This document shows positions 18,128 to 26,490 of a DNA stretch of 54,617 nucleotides, piece after piece. The notes below the pieces were generated by a model. The model saw only the letters and a list, made by a program, of their open reading frames with translations. It was not told the origin of the DNA and ran no database searches. The first letter of the stretch is position 1, and every line of letters begins with the position of its first letter. The DNA is from Candidatus Methanoperedens sp. (GTDB lineage Archaea > Halobacteriota > Methanosarcinia > Methanosarcinales > Methanoperedenaceae): NCBI GenBank assembly GCA_026552955.1, contig JAPMTS010000039.1, positions 1-54,617 of the forward strand, given 5' to 3'. Made by a program: the position numbers and the translations under genes.

Positions 18128-18925
18128 TTAGCTATTCTTTAAGGATGACTTTATTTTTTCATCTAGTCTTTGTCTAAAATCATTTAGCGGCTTTAAGGAA
18201 ATCTCGTCGGTTCCCCTCTCCTTTACATAGAATTCGAATGGATTGTCCAGATCTTTAATAAGCACGATCATATATGTCTGCAAAAATGCGATTGCGCTTA
18301 TAAAAAACATAGCCTCGTAAATGGGGTCTATTTTAACAAATATCAACCCTATTATTAGAAAAACGGTAATTGCTTCTGCAATTGCATATCCTGCCGAAAC
18401 AAAAGAGGTTTCGCGGATGGTATGGATGCGGGTCAATATGCGTCTGATCACACTTTGCTCCTGCTTTAATCGGGCAATAAAATTCGCCTGTGTCAGCGAC
18501 TCAAAATCGAGGAAAAAATCATTGAGACCTGAGAGGTTATCCATTAATGACCTGGTGCTCTCTTTTTTGTAGAACCAGCCATTGATGGAATCTATCATGC
18601 CCAGAATATATACAAGGGATTCCTCTGCGGGTTTTGCTTTTGTTTTTTTGTAGATTATCATGCATTCGTCTGCTATAGTTTCAATACTTATGGCCAATTC
18701 TCCTGGCAGTTTCTCACTCTCTTTGTAATCGGTCAATACGCCAGCAAGGAGAAAACCCAGCAGGAAAATATTCGCAGTGACAACGCCAGAAAATAGTGGG
18801 TTTAAAGAAATGAATTCCCCGTTGAACTGATGAGCAATAAATTTGAGAATAATAATTAATCCTACGAACGGCAGGATCTTTAATGCTAAATACCATTTCT
18901 TGTATAATTTAGAAATCATAGTCAT
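18128..18925 (-). CDS. Membrane protein, bestrophin-like / DUF4239-type
   Basis: A 265-residue protein with two N-terminal helices (about 14-32 and 43-63), a long central helical region (about 70-170) rich in charged residues, and two further helices (about 178-225) ending in KDLDNPFEFY. This arrangement and the DLDNPF segment resemble bestrophin-like DUF4239 membrane proteins, which are possible anion channels; the assignment is by pattern only. Its start overlaps the end of the truncated permease gene by 17 nt, so it has been placed by rearrangement or by loss of the permease's 3' part. Confidence 0.5.
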   Translation of the reverse strand: MTMISKLYKKWYLALKILPFVGLIIILKFIAHQFNGEFISLNPLFSGVVTANIFLLGFLLAGVLTDYKESEKLPGELAISIETIADECMIIYKKTKAKPAEESLVYILGMIDSINGWFYKKESTRSLMDNLSGLNDFFLDFESLTQANFIARLKQEQSVIRRILTRIHTIRETSFVSAGYAIAEAITVFLIIGLIFVKIDPIYEAMFFISAIAFLQTYMIVLIKDLDNPFEFYVKERGTDEISLKPLNDFRQRLDEKIKSSLKNS

Positions 18926-19199
18926 TTTTTAGAGCAACAAAGGATAATACCCAACCAAAAGCGTTCAATGCATATACGTACTCTGCTTCTGCCTTTGGGA
19001 ACATGGAGGAAAGCTCTGCATAGCTCAATCCCGTAAATACGGCTATAAACGCAGCAAACGAGAGCCAGACAGAGGTCCCTGCAAGCCCGGCGGCTTTTCT
19101 TATCAGGGCGTATATACCAGCCCCAACAATTATACCCACACCTGAAAGGGTAACTTCAAGTAATCCCAGTTCCCGTTTCAACTCAACTTTCTGGCTCAT
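18909..19199 (-). pseudogene. Truncated amino acid permease (APC superfamily), N-terminal fragment
   Basis: The first about 85 residues are a clear APC-family N-terminus: ELGLLEVTLSGVGIIVGAGIY (helix 1 with the substrate-binding GxGxGxIY-like turn), LSYAELSSMFPKA (helix 2-3 loop) and EYVYALNAFGW. The frame then stops after 96 codons, whereas permeases have 400-500. The rest of the gene is absent and the bestrophin-like gene begins inside its last codons. The fragment keeps two to three helices and is unlikely to work as a transporter. Confidence 0.75.
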
Positions 19200-19237
19200 G
19201 CAGACTGTTTATCAGAAAACAGACTTTTGCTAAGATT

Positions 19238-19435
19238 TTAATCGAACAACTCTGTTATCCTATCGAAAAATCCTCTTTTCTTACCAGGCTCCTCGTCCCT
19301 ATCTCTCCTCTCGCTCTTATAATCATCTTCGTCATCTTCATAATGATTTTTTTTATCCCTTTCCCTGTTGCCCTTTCTCCTTGTTTTCTCTTCATCGTCG
19401 CCATCGAAAAGATCTTCTAAAATATCTAAAACCAT
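19238..19435 (-). CDS. Small highly charged protein, unknown
   Basis: A 65-residue ORF starting MVLDILEDLFDGDDEE and ending FFDRITELFD. The middle is a run of Asp, Glu, Arg and Lys (low complexity, probably disordered), while both ends can form short amphipathic helices with a similar LFD motif. An ATG with a preceding GGAGCAT (minus strand) supports translation. I recognise no family. It sits divergently from htpX. Confidence 0.5.
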   Translation of the reverse strand: MVLDILEDLFDGDDEEKTRRKGNRERDKKNHYEDDEDDYKSERRDRDEEPGKKRGFFDRITELFD

Positions 19436-19550
19436 ATTTTATGCTCCTTTTATGTAAAACAATCCTCATTCTGTTTCTTACGTTATTATTAGTAATTATG
19501 ATAAAATATTTAAACTTAACGGTTAATTCTTGAGAGAAAAGGTGAAAAAA

Positions 19551-20498
19551 ATGTGGCTTCAGATTAGATTGTATTTATTGCTTGGATTGATGTTCGCTAT
19601 TGTCTATGCAGTGATAGCAGCAGTAGCAGGTTCCATGGGAATTTCAAGTTTTGCTTTCTATGGAGTACTTGCATCAGGAATGATCCTGGTGCAATATATG
19701 ATTGGTCCAAAGATGGTTGAATGGAGCATGGGAATCAGGTATGTTTCAGAGTCCGAATATCCTTCACTGCACAGGATGGTAGCAGAGATGGCACAGAAAG
19801 CCAAAATACCAAAACCACGCATAGGGATCGCAAATGTTCCTATCCCAAACGCCTTTGCCTTTGGCAGATGGAAGAGCGACGGAAGGGTGTGTGTTACAGA
19901 GCAGATACTGCGCCTCCTTTCACCCGATGAGCTAAAAGCGGTGATCGGACATGAAATAGCACATCTTAAGCACAGGGATGTTGCTGTGATTACTATGCTT
20001 AGCGTAATACCGATGATCATGTGGTATATTGCATGGAGCACCATGTTTTCAGGAGGTCGTGACCGTGGAAATGCTGTTCTTATAGGAATTTTTGCCTTCC
20101 TTATGTACATGGTAACAAACCTGCTGGTTCTCTATGCATCCAGAATAAGGGAATATTATGCAGACGAAAGGAGCGTCCAGCTAGGTAATTCTCCCCATGC
20201 GCTTGCTTCGGCATTGTATAAACTGGTCTCCGGAAGTGCACGAGTCCCAAAAGAAGAACTCAAACATACCGAAGGGCTAAAAGCTTTTTTTGTGAATGAT
20301 CCTTCACGCGCGATGAACGAATTAAGGGAACTTTCCCAGATCGATAAGGACAAAAGCGGAACAATTGACCAGCATGAACTGATGATGTTATCAACCAAAA
20401 AAGTCAAAGTCAGTACATCAGATAAGATAATGGAACTTATGAGCACACACCCGAACATGGTAAAACGAATTCATAGACTCTCAAAAATTGCAGGTTAG
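19551..20498 (+). CDS. htpX: HtpX-family membrane zinc metalloprotease with an EF-hand-like loop
   Basis: A 315-residue M48 protease that in bacteria degrades damaged membrane proteins. Two N-terminal helices are followed by the zinc motif HEIAHLKHRD (residues 134-138 from this start), two more helices and the third-ligand region REYYADE. Near the C-terminus DKDKSGTIDQHE (residues 265-276, bases 20343-20378) matches the 12-residue EF-hand calcium loop at every ligand position (D1, D3, S5, G6, I8, D9, E12). I chose the ATG at 19551 because AAGGTGA (19539-19545) is a Shine-Dalgarno 5 nt upstream; an upstream TTG at 19530 is in frame but would place that site inside the gene. Confidence 0.9.
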   Translation: MWLQIRLYLLLGLMFAIVYAVIAAVAGSMGISSFAFYGVLASGMILVQYMIGPKMVEWSMGIRYVSESEYPSLHRMVAEMAQKAKIPKPRIGIANVPIPNAFAFGRWKSDGRVCVTEQILRLLSPDELKAVIGHEIAHLKHRDVAVITMLSVIPMIMWYIAWSTMFSGGRDRGNAVLIGIFAFLMYMVTNLLVLYASRIREYYADERSVQLGNSPHALASALYKLVSGSARVPKEELKHTEGLKAFFVNDPSRAMNELRELSQIDKDKSGTIDQHELMMLSTKKVKVSTSDKIMELMSTHPNMVKRIHRLSKIAG

Positions 20499-20509
20499 TT
20501 CAAGGGAGA

Positions 20510-20518
20510 TTTTTTTTT
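20510..20518 (+). terminator. Poly-T terminator after htpX
   Basis: A run of nine T begins 12 nt after the htpX stop, the typical archaeal intrinsic termination signal. Confidence 0.6.
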
Positions 20519-20556
20519 CTAATGATTTTCCCCATAAACTTCATAGCTCATTATGA

Positions 20557-20927
20557 TTGGCAGGTAATATCTTGATAGCACTCTGGATAGCCCTCGGGCT
20601 TCTCGTTATAGCATCGTTCCTTCCGAAATCCTTCAATTCAAGGTACATCTTTAGTGGTACTGGTAGCATGGAACAAGCTTGCAGTAAATGACCTGGATGT
20701 TGAAATAATACTAGCCTGCACTGCAATCGAGAGCATTGCCCTGTTGTGCGGTATAATCTCCTCTGCTACAGGTGCAAGAGCATGTTATCACCAAGGCGTT
20801 GATGACTTTGATATTGATTTCCTATATCGTTCTAAAAATGCTGCCTGAGGTTGCTGATATCATAGATGATATCGTTAAAATGATGAGAAAAGAATTTCAC
20901 AGATTGACACTGAGGTTCTCATTTTAG
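20557..20927 (+). pseudogene. Decayed small membrane protein with two frameshifts
   Basis: Three frames together give one continuous protein-like sequence. From 20557: LAGNILIALWIALGLLVIA and FLPKSFNSRYIFS. From about 20654 in a second frame: VVLVAWNKLAVNDLDVEIIL and a hydrophobic helix to ISSATGARA. From about 20787 in the third frame: ITKALMTLILISYIVLKMLP and EVADIIDDIVKMMRKE, ending at a TAG at 20927. The intact ancestor would have been about 120 residues with three helices. I do not recognise the family. It fills the 420-nt gap between htpX and the MFS gene and overlaps the MFS stop by 9 nt. Confidence 0.55.
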
Positions 20928-22115
20928 ATCTGTATGAGCCTGTTGTTCTCCATACGGTTTTTTAATTTTCAATAAGAAAGGTATGAATATTATAGCTATC
21001 ACCAATACAGCAGCTCCAGCTCCAGCAAAGCTAACATGAAAACCGTACTTATCAGCGATCAGCCCACCTATGAATGGGCCTATTGCAAAACCCAGTGAAC
21101 CGAACATATTGAAACCACCCATTGCAGTTCCTCTTCTGGAAGGATGTGCAAAGTCACCAGCTAACGCTGCTGATGGACTGTACATGAGTGCCCCTACTAT
21201 ACCCCCTATTACCATAACAAAAGCGAGCATTTGAGGTTCGACATATCCTACACTTGATACAGCAATGCCATACAATATCGAACCTATTATCAGTGGTTTT
21301 GTTCTCCCGATCTTATCAGATATTGCTCCAAGAGGATATTGAAGGAAAGCAAAAGGAATTAAGAACGCTGCCATATACATCCCGATTTGTGCGGGACCCA
21401 TATTGTATTTCATGGCAAGCATTAATGGGAATACACTAACAAAAAATCCTACGGTGAACCTCTCAACAAAGGAAAAGGCATATGGTATGAATATCCGTTT
21501 CTCTTCCTTAAGCAGGAGCAAAGCATCCTTCAAGGATGCCGGTTTTGATTCAAGTCTTTGCTCTTTAAGAGTTATAGATGCGATTACTGCTCCCACGAGG
21601 AGCATGAATGTTCCAAAGTACAGAGGATATACCGAGTCTAGTGCGCCGATTTTCCCACCGACAGGAGCACCCAGCGCATTCCCAAGTGCCATTCCTGCGC
21701 CAAGTATCCCCATACTTCTCCCATAATGGGTATGTTTAACGATATCGAGTACCGAGGTCATGAGGAGGGAGAATGCCATTATAGTAAAGCTTCCTTCGAT
21801 AAAACGCATCAATAAAAGTATATCCATAGTTGGCGCAAGTGTGAGGCCAAACATAAGGATGGCATTTCCAAGAAAGCCAAGGACAATGAAGACTTTTCTC
21901 TTCCCGATCTTGTCGGATATACTACCCCAGATCAGAGAGAATATCACATAAGCAGCGAGGTTTACTGAAACAAATAGACTCGTCTTTGCTACTGATTCGA
22001 TCATGAATCTTTCCATGACAAATTTTTCCATTGCAGGATAGATAAGAGTAACACTGAACATCAGGATGAATGTCAATATTCCAAGAACATAGATCTCACG
22101 ATTATTTTTTTGCAT
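20919..22115 (-). CDS. Major facilitator superfamily transporter
   Basis: A 398-residue protein with about 12 transmembrane helices. MFS motif A appears after helix 2 as WGSISDKIGKRKVF and again in the second half as LGAISDKIGRTKPL. GAGMALGNALGAPVGGKIG resembles the antiporter motif C, so a drug/H+ antiporter is possible, substrate unknown. I chose ATG 22115 (MQKNNREIYV), which has AAAGGA 6 nt upstream; the longer frame would start at a TTG at 22133. It is divergent from the PepSY-like remnant. Confidence 0.88.
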   Translation of the reverse strand: MQKNNREIYVLGILTFILMFSVTLIYPAMEKFVMERFMIESVAKTSLFVSVNLAAYVIFSLIWGSISDKIGKRKVFIVLGFLGNAILMFGLTLAPTMDILLLMRFIEGSFTIMAFSLLMTSVLDIVKHTHYGRSMGILGAGMALGNALGAPVGGKIGALDSVYPLYFGTFMLLVGAVIASITLKEQRLESKPASLKDALLLLKEEKRIFIPYAFSFVERFTVGFFVSVFPLMLAMKYNMGPAQIGMYMAAFLIPFAFLQYPLGAISDKIGRTKPLIIGSILYGIAVSSVGYVEPQMLAFVMVIGGIVGALMYSPSAALAGDFAHPSRRGTAMGGFNMFGSLGFAIGPFIGGLIADKYGFHVSFAGAGAAVLVIAIIFIPFLLKIKKPYGEQQAHTDLK

Positions 22116-22195
22116 ATAGATTCCTTTGCTCAACTTATTTTTAAGAGTTTCTAATGCCCATATGATAATATATGATAAAGTATTTAAGTTGTTGG

Positions 22196-22212
22196 AGCGC
22201 TTTTGAAGCGCT
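22196..22212 (+). promoter_or_regulatory. 17-nt perfect inverted repeat upstream of 22243
   Basis: AGCGCTT-TTG-AAGCGCT is a perfect 7-bp stem with a 3-nt spacer, 30 nt before the ATG of the PepSY-like remnant and downstream of TATGATAATATATGATAAAG-type A/T-rich promoter sequence (22161-22180), which itself holds a direct repeat of TATGATA. It could be an operator or a leader hairpin. Confidence 0.35.
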
Positions 22213-22242
22213 TATTCGTTTATTATTCAAAAAAAAGAGATT

Positions 22243-22546
22243 ATGGAAAATTTACCTATTCAAATTAGCATCTTTATTTTATCCCTCGCAGGATTGATGA
22301 TTTTTTTAGCTGTACTATTATTGATAGTATCTTACATGACCAATCAAATGAAAGAACTGGATCTTAGAAAGTGGCACCGCAATGTAGGGATTGTGTTAGC
22401 GCCCCTGCTTGTCCTGCAGGCGAATTAGCGGCGTTTTCCTCAGTGTGGACTGGCTGCTGGGATATCACCAGCGTGTCGGTGAAGCAATCCAAGAAATTCC
22501 GAAAGAAAAGGTTGAAGGGAGGGAAAGACTCTTCTTAAATGAGTGA
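22243..22546 (+). pseudogene. PepSY-associated TM-helix-like protein, single-base frameshift
   Basis: The first frame gives 59 residues with one helix and then LRKWHRNVGIVLAPLLVLQA, typical of PepSY-associated membrane proteins, before a stop at 22426-22428. Removing one A in GCGAATTAGC (22423-22424) restores LLVLQAISGVFLSVDWLLGY and continues to HQRVGEAIQEIPK and a TGA at 22544-22546, about 100 residues in all. The restored reading is convincing because helix and charge pattern continue smoothly. It is either a true frameshift or an assembly error. The NSS transporter gene follows 27 nt later. Confidence 0.65.
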
Positions 22547-22573
22547 AACAATCATTCTGAACGTGAGGAATAA

Positions 22574-23863
22574 ATGAGAGAGAAATGGTCATCAAGCATG
22601 GGCTTCATTCTTGCAAGCATAGGCTCAGCTGTAGGCATAGGCAACATCTGGCGGTTTCCCTATCTGGTCGGTGAAAACGGAGGTGGCGCTTTTCTTATTC
22701 CGTATCTTATTGCTGTATTCCTGTTCGGTCTTCCCCTGATGATCCTTGAGTTCGCTCTTGGGAGGCATTTTAAGACCTCGGTCGTCCCCGCTTTTGGCAT
22801 ATTAGGAAAGAAATTCAGAATTGCAGGTTTGTTCCTTGTCTTTGTCATGGGCATGATACTTAGCTATTATCTGGTGATAACTGGCTGGGTGCTTGCTTAT
22901 TCTCTTTTTTTCATAATTGGAAATCCAATTCCTTTTTCTCAGTTCACCGAATCTTATTATCCATTGCTATTCTTTTTAATATCAGGTGGCATATCTTTCT
23001 TTGTGGTGAGGGCTGGGGTAAGGCAGGGAATTGAAAAGCTTTCCAGGTTCCTGATCCCTCTTCTGTTTGCGATGTTGCTCATGCTGGTGATTTTTGCTCT
23101 ATCGCTGCCTCGTGCTATGCAAGGGATAGAGTTTTATCTCACTCCCGACTTCTCAAAACTATCCGACCCCCTTGTCTGGACAGCAGCATTCGGGCAGGCG
23201 TTTTTCTCTCTGAGTGTGGGCACTGGCATCATGCTCACCTACGGCAGCTATATGCGGGACGAGAACATTGTAAAAAGTGCAGGCATAATCACGGTCTCTG
23301 ATATCCTTGTTGCAATCCTTGGAGGATTCGTGGTATTCCCCATTGTTTTCTCTTTCGGGCTTGACCCGGCAGCAGGTGTACAGCTTGCCTTTGTTACGTT
23401 ACCTCCGATTTTTCAGGAGATGAGTTTTGGATTCTTGCTGGGTGCTGTGTTCTTTATACTCCTTTTCTTTGCCGCCCTGACTTCTGCTGTTTCCATGCTT
23501 GAAGTTCCAGTGGCCACTCTCATTGATTCCTATGGCTTCGAAAGGAAAAAGGCAACTTCGATCGTTTCATTAATAATAATTCTGATAGGGCTGCCCTCAG
23601 CCTTAAGCTACACTGCCCTTAAATGGGAATTATTCGGAACACCTCTTCTTGACCTCAAGGACTTTGCTTTTGGTACCATCGGTATCATCGCAGCCGGACT
23701 GGTTCTAAGCATAATCGCAGGATGGTTTATTGATGAGGAAATCATATTCAAACAGATCGGAGGCCGCAGATGGATGCAGAGGGTATTCATGCTCATACTA
23801 AAAGTTTTCATACCGCTCATACTCTTCATTAACCTCATAACAAGGGTGATAAAGCCTGGTTAA
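22574..23863 (+). CDS. Neurotransmitter:sodium symporter (NSS/SNF) family transporter
   Basis: A 429-residue protein with about 11 helices, the size of prokaryotic NSS members such as LeuT, MhsT and Tyt1. Helix 1 GSAVGIGNIWRFPYLVGENG is the sodium- and substrate-binding signature of the family; GGGAFLIPYLIAVFLFGLP follows. GVRQGIEKLSR and the helix-6 AFGQAFFSLSVGTGIMLTYGS are also typical. It should import an amino acid or related compound with Na+; the substrate cannot be read from sequence. ATG start is preceded by GTGAGGAATAA. Confidence 0.93.
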   Translation: MREKWSSSMGFILASIGSAVGIGNIWRFPYLVGENGGGAFLIPYLIAVFLFGLPLMILEFALGRHFKTSVVPAFGILGKKFRIAGLFLVFVMGMILSYYLVITGWVLAYSLFFIIGNPIPFSQFTESYYPLLFFLISGGISFFVVRAGVRQGIEKLSRFLIPLLFAMLLMLVIFALSLPRAMQGIEFYLTPDFSKLSDPLVWTAAFGQAFFSLSVGTGIMLTYGSYMRDENIVKSAGIITVSDILVAILGGFVVFPIVFSFGLDPAAGVQLAFVTLPPIFQEMSFGFLLGAVFFILLFFAALTSAVSMLEVPVATLIDSYGFERKKATSIVSLIIILIGLPSALSYTALKWELFGTPLLDLKDFAFGTIGIIAAGLVLSIIAGWFIDEEIIFKQIGGRRWMQRVFMLILKVFIPLILFINLITRVIKPG

Positions 23864-23927
23864 TTCTGGCAAGCATAAGAAAGGGCAGATAACATCGATA
23901 AAACCCACAAAATCCCAGCTATATGCA

Positions 23928-25126
23928 ATGGAAAAATTAAAAAGACTGGACTTGAACCTCCATGTTATTTGGGGTAAAAGAGGAATCCTCTCATTTGTGC
24001 GGTATTTTATCAGTCGAAATGGAAGAAGACCCTGAAAAAGCTGCACAGAAATTCCTTTTAGAACATTTAAAATTATTTAAAATCAAAGAGAGTATGGAGG
24101 ATTTAATGTTTCTCAGAAAAACAGAAAGTCTTGGGGGATTCCATGTTGTATTCCAGCAGTTAATTGCCGGTCTACAATGCTTTTACTTCGGTCCATATGG
24201 ATAAATGTAATCGGATCAACAAAATCGATATCTGTTACCATCCAGATTTGCCTTTAGAATTGCCTCTGGAAAAAGGCATTTCACAGGAGGAAGCGATCAG
24301 GATTGCCATTGATACTCTTAATGTGCAAAAAAGAGTTGCTGGGACTGTTTCTGGAGAACAGGTTATCTATCCAAAAGATGATACGTTCTATGTGGCTTGG
24401 AAGGTGGCAGTGCCTCTCATTAATCCTGTCGAGGAGTGGCATGTATTTCTTGAGTTTATAGGAGGCAATATACTAGATATTCTGGATGCACTCCTTAAGG
24501 CCACAGGAAGAGGAAGAGTTTTCATACCAAATCCAGTAGTGGCTCTGGGAGACAGGTTACTTACTGCAGAATCCGAAATTCCAGATAGAGCTTATACCGA
24601 TGTTGTTCTCAATGATCTTGACAAATCGGGTTATCTGAAAGGTCCTTATGTTGATACATGCACAACTCCGAATAGAGCAAAAGAACCGGATTTGATTTTC
24701 AACTATTCAAGGTCTGATCCAGGATTCAAGGAAGTAATGGCTTATTATCATATTGACACCGCACAACGATATATACAGAGCCTTGGATTCACAAACTTAT
24801 GCAGTAAGACAATTAAAGTGAATGTTCAAGGGGATTTCGTGAATAACTCATATTACAATCCTGATGCCAGGGAATTAATTTTTGGTACCTGGTATATTGA
24901 CGATGCACAAGATGCTGATATAATCCTGCATGAATATAGCCATGTCATGCTGGATGAACAGGTACCGGGTTTTGGGCATAACTGGAATACTTGTCCAATC
25001 GCAGAAGGATTTGGTGATTTCTTCGCTGCGTGTTTTTTTGCTGAAATAAATGGTGGTTTTAACCGGGAGTTAATGCTGCGAATTCGTGATGAAGCGCGTG
25101 GATTAATCACCCAGTTCTTTCTTTAG
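23928..25126 (+). pseudogene. Decayed fungalysin/thermolysin-like metalloprotease (FTP + PepSY + HExxH domain)
   Basis: Three frames join into one protease. From 23928: MEKLKRLDLNLHVIWGKRG and LSFVR. From about 23990, next frame: GILSVEMEEDPEKAAQKFL with ESLGGFHVVFQQLIAG, the FTP propeptide. From 24164, third frame: PVYNAFTSVHMDKC, a PepSY-like stretch and a peptidase domain with HEYSHVMLDE and AEGFGDFFAA (the zinc ligands of M4/M36-type enzymes). It ends early after GLITQFFL. The second break lies at TTGCCGGT and fits loss of 8 bp between two copies of that sequence. No signal peptide is visible. Confidence 0.75.
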
Positions 25127-25263
25127 TTCATAACAATGTTATTTTCAAGGAGCGGATATCGCAGCTTATCAAGAAAATTTTTAGGTCAGTGTCTAAATTC
25201 ATAGTGTATGTTCTCTAATTAGTACAGTTCTACTTACTAACACATATAATTTAATGTTAATTT

Positions 25264-25382
25264 ACACCAACTTGACGATTTTTCGTAAGGTTTATGTAAT
25301 ATGACGTCTAATTGAAGATTGAGGTCTGTCATCAAACAGATCTGACCGAAAAACGGGTGAACATCATAATGGAGGATAAAAT
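25264..25382 (+). promoter_or_regulatory. Shared leader copy 1 with 22-bp inverted repeat (25270-25291)
   Basis: This 119-nt region before the ATG at 25383 aligns without gaps to 43122-43240; I count about 68 matches in the first 100 positions. Its core is an imperfect palindrome with half-sites ACTTGACGA and TCGTAAGGT around a TTTT centre. Sequence just before the ATG, GGAGGATAAAAT, is the Shine-Dalgarno. The palindrome could bind a dimeric regulator. The preceding 25127-25263 holds only the out-of-frame tail of the decayed protease and AT-rich DNA. Confidence 0.6.
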
Positions 25383-26489
25383 ATGGATAACTATAGAGCG
25401 AAAGCTATCGATCTCATCAGAATTCCGCTTGTTCTGATCTTCCTGTTTTCATTTACAGGCACAGCAAGCGCCGCTCTTGAGATCACTGATTTTTTTTCAG
25501 ATTACACAAGCAGCGAAATCACAATAAAAGCCAGCAAGGATCATCATGGAAAAGCGGTATTTCAACTTCTTGATGGAACGAGGGTGGTAGAATCACAGGA
25601 AGTTCCATTTAAAGTCAGCGCTGGTGAAGAGGTTTCCAAAGTAATACTCTGGCAGAATAAGCCTCAGAACGATTATTATACTGCAAAAGCAAGTATATTT
25701 AATGATACTGAACTTCATGACAATAAAACGTATACAGTTTCCTACGGCACTATTGCCATGCCAAGTTTCCATGTCGTTGATCTTTCACCTTCAAACAAAG
25801 GCGTTCAATTGCTTCTGCGACCTTTTAACCCAAGCGCAGTTGACATAACAATTGACCTGTTAGACAGCAATGACATTGTATATACAAAAACAAAAGAAGA
25901 CGTATCGCTGACATCAAATACAGAGCTAAAAATAGACTGGCCTTTTCTTTTGAGCAATAATGAGAAATATACTGTTCGCACAAAAATACTCACGCACAGG
26001 CTTTATGCAGAGCCTCTGATCAACACTTACCTTGCATCTTTCACAGCACATGACGATGTCGAGATCCTGCCTGATGATGTTGAGGTGGATGAATATGGCG
26101 CAAGTGTAACACTTCGCGGTAATTCTCAGGTCCCGTTCGATGGATTCCTCGATATATTGGCAACCAACAGGGCAACAAATGAGAAAAAAACATACAGGCA
26201 GCAAGTCGAAGAGATACTTGTCACCGGAAAAGAAGATACAGCAGGAGTTGTATGGAAAGAACTTGGATCAGGAACGTATGATGTCAGTATCCGGGTTGTA
26301 AATAAAAACAATATCGTGCTTGATAAATACGAAACTGTTCTTCGAATACCTGAAGAACAAATCGAATCTGAAAAACCTGCGGCATCGAACACTCCGGCAT
26401 TGGCGGGATTAACAGGATCGACAGGAATCGCAGCTATTGTTATTGTGATAGTCATCCTTGCGGCAGTAAGGAGAAAGAGAGGTGGATAG
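25383..26489 (+). CDS. Secreted, membrane-anchored beta-sandwich protein associated with a MacB-type ABC transporter
   Basis: A 368-residue protein. Residues about 10-30 form a signal peptide (RIPLVLIFLFSFTGTASAA, AxA cleavage site). The middle consists of beta-rich Ig/CARDB-like repeats without a family I can name. A C-terminal helix (about 340-361, AAIVIVIVILAAVRRKRGG) with a basic stop-transfer tail anchors it. It overlaps the gene for the ABC permease's Shine-Dalgarno and comes first in the operon, so it is probably an extracytoplasmic partner of that transporter. Start is the ATG after GGAGGATAAAAT. Confidence 0.7.
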   Translation: MDNYRAKAIDLIRIPLVLIFLFSFTGTASAALEITDFFSDYTSSEITIKASKDHHGKAVFQLLDGTRVVESQEVPFKVSAGEEVSKVILWQNKPQNDYYTAKASIFNDTELHDNKTYTVSYGTIAMPSFHVVDLSPSNKGVQLLLRPFNPSAVDITIDLLDSNDIVYTKTKEDVSLTSNTELKIDWPFLLSNNEKYTVRTKILTHRLYAEPLINTYLASFTAHDDVEILPDDVEVDEYGASVTLRGNSQVPFDGFLDILATNRATNEKKTYRQQVEEILVTGKEDTAGVVWKELGSGTYDVSIRVVNKNNIVLDKYETVLRIPEEQIESEKPAASNTPALAGLTGSTGIAAIVIVIVILAAVRRKRGG

Positions 26490-26490
26490 T

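Noticed and set aside
20541-20726. 61-codon minus-strand ORF
   Set aside because: Antisense to the decayed membrane protein, with no domain or ribosome binding site.
25200-25263. Possible insertion-sequence end before the shared leader
   Set aside because: Sequence is AT-rich but has no terminal inverted repeat or target duplication; the similarity to 43.1 kb starts only at 25264.
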